NCBI GenBank assembly: GCA_003280185.1
Contig: QCFP01000017.1
Span: 1-15,784, forward strand
DNA length: 15,784 nt
Direction of reading: 5' to 3'
Origin: Prochlorococcus sp. AG-363-L02
Lineage (GTDB): Bacteria > Cyanobacteriota > Cyanobacteriia > PCC-6307 > Cyanobiaceae
Shown: piece after piece, positions 1-6,518 of the stretch
How positions within the stretch are numbered: position 1 is the stretch's first letter
Layout of the letters: each line of letters starts with the position of its first letter
Made by a program: the position numbers and the translations under genes
The notes under the pieces: generated by a model
The model's input: only the letters and a program-made list of their open reading frames with translations
Database searches by the model: none
Told to the model about the DNA's origin: nothing

Positions 1-5
1 AATAA

Positions 6-800
6 TTATAAAGTGTCATTTGTTCTCAATGAATACATTGGATCTGATAGTGTATTTTTAATATTGAAGCTAAATATCGTTTTTGAACCTAATGATATTG
101 GAGACTCAATCAGAAATCCTCGAGTATTAGACAAAGAATTATATTCAATTATTGCTTTTTGCTCTCCTAGTTCCGGGTGGTTTCCTGTAGCCCAGATGTC
201 ATCAAAAATATAAGTTGACATTGGCAAAGCAATTTTATCTAGCCATTTTAAAATTTGGATTGTACTAGAGTATAAATCTGCATCTATAAAAATAATTGAA
301 GGGGGAAACCTCCTCATTTCTATTGCTAATTCTTCCGTAAGAGATTCGGAGTAAAAGCCTTTTATATACTTGGCCTTAATACGGTACGAACTAACATTCT
401 TCTTTACTTCTTCTAAACTCCCGAAAAACTCTCCTTTTTGCCAAACAGGATCATTATGATCAAGCTCACTCTTAGGCAATCCTTCGAATGAATCAAATGA
501 GAATAACCCTAAACTATCTAGCTCTGGATAAATAATAGAAAAGAATCTCTTTAGATTCCCCATCGTTATTAATGAGTGACCTTTAAAAGTTCCAAATTCA
601 TAATAGTTTCCAAGTTCTCGAATTCTGTTTTTCTTCCTAGCTATATTTACCTGAAGTGTTAATGCATTACGAAAATACCACAGTTGAGATATTGCATGAA
701 AACTTCTATTCAACTGGAACGTTGGGAATGGGAACCAGAATGAAGGTGAAATAAGTTGCTTAAAAACTGCTAGAAATATTTTGACATTGGTTAGAATCAC
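6..800 (-). CDS. TylF/macrocin O-methyltransferase-like SAM enzyme
   Basis: A 264-residue protein that looks like a class I S-adenosylmethionine methyltransferase of the TylF (macrocin O-methyltransferase) family, which methylates sugar hydroxyls. Visible motifs are the SAM-binding YYEFGTFKGHS at residues 66-76, FDSFEGLP at 102-109, the acidic metal-site segment IDADLYSS at 172-179 and FDD at 199-201. The first 55 residues are hydrophobic and less typical. The start is a GTG at 800; an in-frame stop lies two codons upstream and no Shine-Dalgarno is seen. The stop lies 6 bases from the window edge, so the gene is complete. It sits beside sugar-nucleotide genes, so a role in methylating a surface glycan is inferred. 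The exact substrate cannot be read from the sequence. Confidence 0.75.
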   Translation of the reverse strand: MILTNVKIFLAVFKQLISPSFWFPFPTFQLNRSFHAISQLWYFRNALTLQVNIARKKNRIRELGNYYEFGTFKGHSLITMGNLKRFFSIIYPELDSLGLFSFDSFEGLPKSELDHNDPVWQKGEFFGSLEEVKKNVSSYRIKAKYIKGFYSESLTEELAIEMRRFPPSIIFIDADLYSSTIQILKWLDKIALPMSTYIFDDIWATGNHPELGEQKAIIEYNSLSNTRGFLIESPISLGSKTIFSFNIKNTLSDPMYSLRTNDTL

Positions 801-1131
801 AACAGTTTAGGAAATCTACCTCAGCACCATACACTTAAGAACTAGTTCATTCAAGTTAGGTAAGAGCAAGTTGAAATATAGTTATTTATTTTTAAGGTTA
901 GTTTTAAATATATATTCTTCTTAGCCGAGAAATAAGTTATAATATATCTCTGGCTCAGTCATTATAAATTAATCATAAGCCTTTCTGGATACCAGATTTT
1001 AGTGGTCTAATTACCTAGCTACTCTATATGAAATCAACTTACATCTGCCTTCAAGTATTTCACGTTTAGCATGAAGCGTAAGTTTTCTATATATTCTATG
1101 AGTTTAAAACCCATCCTCTCTATTGTATATA
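801..1131. promoter_or_regulatory. Divergent AT-rich intergenic region
   Basis: This gap separates the minus-strand methyltransferase from the plus-strand oxygenase, so it should hold promoters for both. On the plus strand there is a perfect TATAAT at 938-943, but the -35 position 17 bases upstream (TTCTTC, 915-920) is poor and the box lies about 190 bases before the oxygenase start. No convincing ORF, RNA gene or terminator is seen. Confidence 0.35.
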
Positions 1132-2004
1132 ATGGTATCATTACAGCCGATAAAAATGTTGAAAGATAACTGGTCAATTGATCCTTTTCCGTATGCTATA
1201 ATTGATAATTTTCTCCCATCGGATGAATTTGAATCATTAAATCATGAATTAAATCAAACTAGCAATCTAATACAACGTGAATTTGAGACTCCTTTAGAAC
1301 GCAAAGCAATATATACAAATATTTTAAGCAAAGAAAATGCCCAAGAGTTAATATACAGAATGGCTTCCGATCAGATTAAAGAAATAATTTCTCAACAAAT
1401 TGGCTTACTAGATATAGTCTCGATGGGTGAAAAACGTAATTTTGCAGGTTATTCCCCTTATCATATAACTAGGAACGAAGGCTATTTAGGTTCACATGTT
1501 GATCACTCAAGTATTGAGAACGGTAAACTTAGGCATATAGCAAATACCATTTACTATGTAAGTAGTAAATGGGAAAAAGGCTGGGGTGGGCAAACTATTC
1601 TATTTTCTCGAAATGGTTTTTTCGAAAAAGTACTAATAGATCCAATTCCGAATAGACTGATAGTTTTTTTACATACAGCAAATTCATTTCACGGTGTTAG
1701 GAGATATTACTCACCTGAGAATATAGAAAGACGTACTTTTTATCATGATTACTACGTAAAAGAATCAAAAATAAATTTAGTTATGCAAAATATAAATATA
1801 AATATAAATTCAAACCTAGTTCACTCACTTCACCCTACAACTTTTATCCCTTTCTTCCCCTTCGGGATATTTCACCTCAACTACAAAGCGGTTTTTAGCT
1901 TTAAAAATCTAAATTATATACCAACTTATATTCTTTACTTGATGAATCGTTATTTTGGAACCCGTATTAGTTCAATAAGAAAAATGCTAAATATATTTGG
2001 GTAG
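1132..2004 (+). CDS. 2-oxoglutarate/Fe(II)-dependent oxygenase
   Basis: A 290-residue protein with the core of a 2OG/Fe(II) oxygenase (prolyl 4-hydroxylase-like fold). The iron ligands are visible as H122-x-D124 in GSHVDHS and the distal H187 in FHGVRR. R200 or R201, 13 to 14 residues later, is placed to bind the 2-oxoglutarate carboxylate. The N-terminal part (PFPYAIIDNFLPSDEF) is the usual entry strand of this family. I chose the ATG at 1132 over an upstream TTG at 1123. Beyond about residue 215 there is a C-terminal extension of some 75 residues with a (Asn-Ile)3 run and hydrophobic segments, not part of the core fold. In a glycan gene block it may hydroxylate a sugar, lipid or peptide; the substrate is unknown. 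It is convergent with the cyclase operon. Confidence 0.8.
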   Translation: MVSLQPIKMLKDNWSIDPFPYAIIDNFLPSDEFESLNHELNQTSNLIQREFETPLERKAIYTNILSKENAQELIYRMASDQIKEIISQQIGLLDIVSMGEKRNFAGYSPYHITRNEGYLGSHVDHSSIENGKLRHIANTIYYVSSKWEKGWGGQTILFSRNGFFEKVLIDPIPNRLIVFLHTANSFHGVRRYYSPENIERRTFYHDYYVKESKINLVMQNINININSNLVHSLHPTTFIPFFPFGIFHLNYKAVFSFKNLNYIPTYILYLMNRYFGTRISSIRKMLNIFG

Positions 2005-2078
2005 AAAATTAATATGGTATCTATCAACTGCTTAACTAGATATAGTCAATTAAACTCATGGCGTCTCAGTTTGAATAA

Positions 2079-3233
2079 CTAGGGATCATCAAGTAATCTA
2101 TTAAAAGCAGACCGAATAAGTTCTCGATCATCTGTAGTATATATACTTGGTTTAAACAAATCACTTAATAATATAATCCTTAGTAATCTATTCTGTCCTT
2201 TCTTGTCAAGCAATGCTTTCTTCACAAGATTCTCTAGCAAATAATCCTGTGATTTGTAAGAAAGTTCTTCGATAAATTTTGGGCTAATACGAATTGGTAA
2301 ATTATAAGAAGAAAGAATATTAGTTATGTCTTCCTCTAATTGAGTCCCATAAATAATGTCGCCCATAAAAGCGGAAGCAATCAAACCCAAAGATACAGCT
2401 TCTCCGTGTCTAAAATACTCTTCATTAGTGAGGTCTTGAAGACTCTCTATTGAATGAGCAAAAGTATGGCCAAGGTTCAAAAATAGACGTTTTGACTTCT
2501 CGGTAATATCGTCTTTAGTGAAATGTAGTTTGTAGATAATTGAATCTTCAATAATTTGTTCAACCAACTCCTCTTCGTATTTCAAATTAGGACCATAATT
2601 TTGGGATTCAATTATGCGATTAAGTAGAGGTCCTTCCTTCAGTAGTGAGATTTTTATAACTTCAGCAAAACCTGCTAAAAAATCTCTTGCATGAAGGGTG
2701 GAAAGAAATTTAGTAAAAATAAAAGTGCCTTCTGGGTGCTTGTAGGTACCACATGAATTTATATGCTTAGTCGTATTTACGGCTGTTTTACCCCCAATAG
2801 AAGAGTCCGTCATAGCCAAAAGATTAGTAGGAAAATGACAAAGTGAAACTCCACGAAAATAAATTGTTGAGAGGAAGCCGACTATATCTCCGGTTACACC
2901 ACCACCAACTGCAATAAATAAAGTATCTCGTTGAACATTCTGATGAACTAACCAATTAAGTAAATGATCAATAGTCAAAAGATTTTTTGAATGTTTACCT
3001 GGCTCCATAACCTTCTTTAGAAGAGGTATTGAATACTTCTCTGAAAGTTGAATAAATAAATCCTTAAGGTTAGAAAACGCCTTAGTGTTAAGAACATAGG
3101 AGTCTATAAATAGAACAATAGATGATCTTTTAAGAATTAATCCTTCCAATGGTTCAGTAAAATCATTTAGATCATTAGATACGAAAATATCATATTGATC
3201 TATTGAATTTTCGTAGGCTTTGATCACTCTCAT
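2079..3233 (-). CDS. Sugar-phosphate cyclase, 3-dehydroquinate synthase family
   Basis: A 384-residue NAD- and metal-dependent cyclase of the AroB superfamily, which includes dehydroquinate synthase and the sedoheptulose 7-phosphate cyclases. Seen: nucleotide-binding GGGVTGD (110-116), DSSIGGKT (143-150), metal ligands E191 (AEVIK), H256 (LGHTF) and H276 (RHGEAV), and the conserved K194, K235, R249, N253, H260 and a C-terminal DKK (343-345). It deviates in the stretch that reads PLGKN in Aspergillus dehydroquinate synthase: here it is TKHIN, with I158 in place of the active-site Lys. It is the last gene of a four-gene operon; its ATG overlaps the preceding stop by 4 bases (ATGA). A housekeeping shikimate role is unlikely in this context, because aroB normally lies elsewhere. 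I infer cyclisation of a sugar phosphate or ulosonate for a surface polymer. Confidence 0.8.
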   Translation of the reverse strand: MRVIKAYENSIDQYDIFVSNDLNDFTEPLEGLILKRSSIVLFIDSYVLNTKAFSNLKDLFIQLSEKYSIPLLKKVMEPGKHSKNLLTIDHLLNWLVHQNVQRDTLFIAVGGGVTGDIVGFLSTIYFRGVSLCHFPTNLLAMTDSSIGGKTAVNTTKHINSCGTYKHPEGTFIFTKFLSTLHARDFLAGFAEVIKISLLKEGPLLNRIIESQNYGPNLKYEEELVEQIIEDSIIYKLHFTKDDITEKSKRLFLNLGHTFAHSIESLQDLTNEEYFRHGEAVSLGLIASAFMGDIIYGTQLEEDITNILSSYNLPIRISPKFIEELSYKSQDYLLENLVKKALLDKKGQNRLLRIILLSDLFKPSIYTTDDRELIRSAFNRLLDDP

Positions 3234-4024
3234 GGCATAGAAGACTCTGTATTTAAAATTGTTTTCGCCATCTCAAAGTCTTCTAAAGTATCAATAGAGA
3301 ACGTAGAAGTTGGTGAATAGGGAGATAAAATATGTATATCTGCTTCTAATGCTCTCATAAGCTCAATATCTTCTAATTTCTCTAGATGTGACTGAGGTGA
3401 CTGAGAATAGTAGATGAGGGCAGAACGATTAAATCCTATTACTGATAGATGTTTTTTGTAAGAGCTTGGAACGAAATCAGGTGATGGTTTATGAATGTAA
3501 GGTATAGGATATCGGCTCATATATAAAACTCTGCCCTCTTTATCAGTAACTATCTTAACTGTACTTTCTCTAGAGGCTTCATCTTCACCAATAATTTGAT
3601 GAGGAACAACTATAACTGGATCTGTTTGATGCTTATCCATAAGTTCTTCAAGACTATTCAAAACCAGCTTAATCATGCTCGAAGACACAAAAGGTTCATC
3701 CCCCTGAACATCTATTATAAATTTTGCATTAATTTCATATCGGTCAAGACATTCACTAATCCTTTCTGTGCCATTTTTATGGCCCTCACTTGTAAGTAAA
3801 CATGGTATATTCAGATTATTTAGGTGTCTTTGAATTTCAAGGGAATCAGTACAAACAAAAATAGCAGAACTATCTATTCTCAAATCACGAAGGGCTTTAT
3901 AAGTATTTTCATATACCATTTGAATTAATGTCTTATCACCACTCAATACTCGTAGAGCTTTTTTAGAAAGTCGCCTTGAATTTAATCTACAAGGTATAAG
4001 AATCACAAGCTCTTTTCTATCCAT
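3230..4024 (-). CDS. KdsB-like CMP-sugar cytidylyltransferase
   Basis: A 264-residue enzyme resembling 3-deoxy-manno-octulosonate cytidylyltransferase, which joins a keto-sugar acid to CMP from CTP. Seen: N-terminal CTP-binding IPCRLNSRRLSKKAL (10-24), CTDS (58-61), GHKNGTERISE (81-91), the metal/CTP motif DVQGDEPF (105-112), SRYPIPYIHKP mid-protein, and SIDTLEDFEMA near the end. This is the KdsB rather than the NeuA pattern. I chose the ATG at 4024, which overlaps the upstream gene's stop by 8 bases and has GGAGG 11 bases before it; an upstream ATG at 4042 would add six residues. The genome may hold a separate kdsB for Kdo, so this copy may activate a different sugar. The substrate is not determined by sequence alone. 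Confidence 0.82.
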   Translation of the reverse strand: MDRKELVILIPCRLNSRRLSKKALRVLSGDKTLIQMVYENTYKALRDLRIDSSAIFVCTDSLEIQRHLNNLNIPCLLTSEGHKNGTERISECLDRYEINAKFIIDVQGDEPFVSSSMIKLVLNSLEELMDKHQTDPVIVVPHQIIGEDEASRESTVKIVTDKEGRVLYMSRYPIPYIHKPSPDFVPSSYKKHLSVIGFNRSALIYYSQSPQSHLEKLEDIELMRALEADIHILSPYSPTSTFSIDTLEDFEMAKTILNTESSMP

Positions 4025-4748
4025 TGGCTGTCCAACCTCCATCCACTGTTAACACTTGAGCTTGAATATATGATGCATCCTCACTCAAAAGAAACTTAAC
4101 CACTTTGGATATTTCAGAACACTCTGCCCATCTAGCTGATGGGATTCTATTTAAAGTCCAATCATATAGTTGATGATTATCCTTCTTAAATTTTTCCTCA
4201 TATGATGAGCGTGTAAATCCTGGTGAGATTGCATTAAATCTACTTTCTGGAAATCTTAGAGAAATAGATCTGATAAGTGATTCAGAAGCAGATTTAGTCG
4301 CCCCATAGTCGTCAAGATCGATAAAACCTGTAGAAGCTACAATGGAAGAAACATATACAAGAGATATCCCTTTAATGATATTTTCATCAATCAGTACTTT
4401 TATAAGAGTTCTTAATGCAAAGTAATTGACTTTCCAAAGATAAGATAGTCGTTCAGCCTTTATCTTTTCAAGGTTCTCACGACAGCGAACTCCTGCATTT
4501 ATCACAAACTTATTAGGGTAAGAATAGAATTTCTTATAACTTAAACTAATTGCTGAAGTGATAACTTTCTCTTCTGAGCTATCTCCTTTTATTAATAATA
4601 ACCTATCAGCAAAGGTTTCTAACTTTTCAAAGTCCTGTATATCAGAGCGATATATTCCGACAATGCGACTTCCTGGTTCACAAAGAAGAACATCGATTAG
4701 GTTTCTCCCAATTCCCTTGCCAATACCAGTTACAAAAAATATTGTCAT
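4017..4748 (-). CDS. Short-chain dehydrogenase/reductase (SDR)
   Basis: A 243-residue classical SDR with every hallmark present: the TGIGKGIG cofactor loop at residues 7-14, INAG, the catalytic serine in YVSS, Y148 and K152 in YGATK, and the ISPGFTRS segment. The C-terminus ends with VDGGWTANG, normal for the family. It most likely reduces or oxidises a sugar or cyclitol carbonyl using NAD(P)H. Its ATG overlaps the epimerase stop by 4 bases (ATGA), and its own stop overlaps the cytidylyltransferase start, so translation is probably coupled throughout. No Shine-Dalgarno of its own is obvious. The substrate is presumably an intermediate between the epimerase and the cyclase or cytidylyltransferase steps; this is inference from the operon. 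Confidence 0.85.
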   Translation of the reverse strand: MTIFFVTGIGKGIGRNLIDVLLCEPGSRIVGIYRSDIQDFEKLETFADRLLLIKGDSSEEKVITSAISLSYKKFYSYPNKFVINAGVRCRENLEKIKAERLSYLWKVNYFALRTLIKVLIDENIIKGISLVYVSSIVASTGFIDLDDYGATKSASESLIRSISLRFPESRFNAISPGFTRSSYEEKFKKDNHQLYDWTLNRIPSARWAECSEISKVVKFLLSEDASYIQAQVLTVDGGWTANG

Positions 4749-5722
4749 CGGCAGCTATAATACTCGTTGCTTGCAAGTGATTCGATCATAGTTTTTATAC
4801 CATACTTAAGATCTATTTCTGCTTCTATACTTGTAATGCTAATTAGTTTAGAGGCATCCCCTAACATATTGTCAATATCTCCAGGTGTACCCTTTTTTGT
4901 CTCATAGGTAATGTGATCCCCTAATAACATTTGAATATTTTGAATTACCTCCAAGACTGTATATTTTCTGCCAGTACAAATATTTAATACCTCACCAAAA
5001 GTCTTGGGATTCCCCTCAATGGCCCTCAAAAATCTAAGTACATCATAAATATGAACAAAATCTCTACTCCTATCAAGACTCCCTTTGATAATAATATGTT
5101 CTTTTTCTAAAGCCTGCGCAAGGTATATAGAAAGCATTCCTTGGCTTAGGTTTGATAGATTTTGTCCTGGACCATATATATTAAATAAACGTAAGCTAGT
5201 AGTCTTGACTCCAAGCTTATGAAATTCCTTGAGATAATCTTCACTAGCTTTTTTCCCAATTGCATAAAAATTAGATCCATCCCTATTTGAATTCTCTGAT
5301 TTAGGCATGGGTGGGTTCCCACCATAAACAGACATAGAACTTGCATATATCAAATGGGAATCTGAATTTATACACTTTTCCAATATTCTAACTGTAGATT
5401 CAGTGTTAGTCCTTAGATCATATAAAGGATCTTTATATGATATCTCAACAGAACTTTGTCCGGCAAAATGATATATCAGATCATAAGGTTCATCAAATAG
5501 AAAACCTATATCATCTTTACCACAATCGAGTTGATGAAATTCTGCCGAGTCAGGGATATTTCTCAGGTCACCGGTTTTCAGGTTATCTACAACACTAACG
5601 GAAAATCCCCGAGACAAAAGATCTCTCACTATATGGCCTCCGATAAAACCGGCACCCCCCGTAACTAGAGCTCGCGATATTGCCACCAATAAAATGTTAA
5701 CTGGATAGAAATTATAAAACAT
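4745..5722 (-). CDS. NAD-dependent sugar epimerase/dehydratase
   Basis: A 325-residue extended SDR of the GalE/WcaG type that acts on nucleotide sugars. Seen: Rossmann motif GGAGFIG at 22-28, acidic D46 at the end of strand 2, HFAGQSSV (85-92), SSMSVYG (128-134), catalytic Y153 and K157 in YAIGK, and LFNIYGPGQ (179-187). The first 12 residues extend beyond the usual start of the family. TTG at 5689 or GTG at 5686 would give a more typical N-terminus, so the start is uncertain; the ATG at 5722 is given. No Shine-Dalgarno is seen for any of them. It is the first gene of the four-gene minus-strand operon, whose promoter should lie just above 5722. Confidence 0.85.
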   Translation of the reverse strand: MFYNFYPVNILLVAISRALVTGGAGFIGGHIVRDLLSRGFSVSVVDNLKTGDLRNIPDSAEFHQLDCGKDDIGFLFDEPYDLIYHFAGQSSVEISYKDPLYDLRTNTESTVRILEKCINSDSHLIYASSMSVYGGNPPMPKSENSNRDGSNFYAIGKKASEDYLKEFHKLGVKTTSLRLFNIYGPGQNLSNLSQGMLSIYLAQALEKEHIIIKGSLDRSRDFVHIYDVLRFLRAIEGNPKTFGEVLNICTGRKYTVLEVIQNIQMLLGDHITYETKKGTPGDIDNMLGDASKLISITSIEAEIDLKYGIKTMIESLASNEYYSCR

Positions 5723-6149
5723 TACGCATTTTCGATGCCTTATTAAGACATCTTGTTCTCATTTAACATCAATCCAACCGTGGAATCATGAAACTGAACT
5801 ACCAAAATCTTCCTTGATTCAACCTTTTATCCTAAATTGACTTAAATGTATAAGTGACTCCTATAAAACTCTTATCTAATCTTATTTTAGTTCAATATTG
5901 TACTCTAAAAATTGGAACCAAACTGATCTAGATTTGGCTTGTGATGAACTGATTCCTCTACTACTCCTATAAGCTCATAAGGAACTAAATGAATAGTTTT
6001 ATATTGTTTGCTGAGTCTTATGCGATGTCTGATAGCAGAGTCAAAGGAGCAATTCAAAAACTTGGTGTACTAATAGAACAACATCAGATATTTGCGGATA
6101 AAACTCATGCTAAATAGTCGAGCACGGCCTGAACATCCAAATCTCAATG
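5723..6149. other. Intergenic region between glycan operon and ssrA
   Basis: AT-rich sequence upstream of the epimerase operon and downstream of the tmRNA, both on the minus strand. It should contain the operon promoter on the minus strand, but no clear -35/-10 pair stands out. The only coding possibility is a 42-codon plus-strand ORF at 5989-6117, listed separately. An 11-base string at 5940-5950 recurs at 6419-6429 on the far side of the tmRNA. No transposase remnant or integrase is seen. Confidence 0.4.
5989..6117 (+). CDS. Possible 42-residue small protein
   Basis: A short ORF with an ATG start and a purine-rich AAGGAAC about 3 bases before it, which is weak as a ribosome site. The predicted product (begins MNSFILFAESYAMSDSRVKG) is soluble, lacks a membrane segment and resembles no family I know. 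An in-frame stop directly precedes the ATG, so it is not the visible tail of a longer frame. It could be a real small gene, a fragment of a lost island gene, or chance. Confidence 0.25.
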   Translation: MNSFILFAESYAMSDSRVKGAIQKLGVLIEQHQIFADKTHAK

Positions 6150-6224
6150 AGTTTGAGGGGCCTCACAGCCCCCATGGATCATTTGGGTGATAAGGCTGAT
6201 CTAACCCCATCTCCCCTAAAAGGG

Positions 6225-6275
6225 TCAGGCAGCAACAGGGGCTGACTGACGGGAGAAACGAACGATGTTGTTCGC
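6225..6275 (-). other. tmRNA proteolysis-tag reading frame
   Basis: The tag frame inside the coding piece reads ANNIVRFSRQSAPVAA followed by UGA. The first codon is GCG at 6275-6273 and the stop is at 6227-6225. The terminal APVAA is the form expected of cyanobacterial tags, recognised by ClpXP-type proteases. Confidence 0.85.
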
Positions 6276-6400
6276 TGTTACGTATTTGCCCTAACCGAGC
6301 AGGCTTCAGTCACCCTCCTGATACCCCGTCGAAACCATTACAGCCCCAAAAAAATTTATGGAGCTGAGCGGAATCGAACCGCTGTCCGAGGTATTGGTGT

Positions 6401-6438
6401 GAATCACCTAGTTCACCATGTGATGAACTAGTTGATTC
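6401..6438 (-). repeat. 14-bp hairpin at the 5' side of the tmRNA acceptor piece
   Basis: A near-perfect inverted repeat: arms GAATCA + CTAGTTCA on one side pair with TGAACTAG + TGATTC on the other, with one mismatch between the two blocks and an 8-base loop. It lies immediately 5' of the P2 and T-arm strands of the permuted tmRNA. It may be a structural stem of the acceptor piece or a processing signal in the precursor leader. Confidence 0.6.
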
Positions 6439-6518
6439 TGGCAGGTTAGTGATTGTTTTGCTCTAGTTTGCTCAAATACAAATTCGGCAAAAGCAGTGGA
6501 TCTGCTTTAGTGGACTGC

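Larger units (their letters stand above)
6150..6440 (-). ncRNA. ssrA: tmRNA, circularly permuted two-piece type
   Basis: Transfer-messenger RNA, which rescues stalled ribosomes by adding a degradation tag. On the minus strand the tRNA-like 3' half comes first: T-arm AGCGG-UUCGAUU-CCGCU, then CAGCUCC and discriminator A at 6359, with no encoded CCA. An 11-base AU-rich spacer (6348-6358) follows, then the 5' half from 6347, GGGGCUGUAAUGGUUUCGAC. So the gene is permuted and the RNA is cut into an acceptor and a coding piece. The pieces pair: GGGGCUG with CAGCUCC (P1, one G-U) and GGGGUAU with AUACCUC (P2). The coding piece carries the tag frame, a CUGACCC/GGGUUAG helix and a final GC-rich hairpin at 6157-6172. 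The outer ends are estimates. Permuted tmRNA is known in marine picocyanobacteria. Confidence 0.9.

Noticed and set aside
2079..3233. Housekeeping aroB
   Set aside because: It lies in a sugar-nucleotide operon in an AT-rich accessory block and lacks a conserved active-site Lys. Family membership is kept, the gene symbol is not.
6359..6390. Ordinary tRNA gene suggested by the T-arm and acceptor sequence
   Set aside because: There is no anticodon arm. The acceptor strand pairs with GGGGCUG of the tmRNA 5' half, so it belongs to permuted ssrA.
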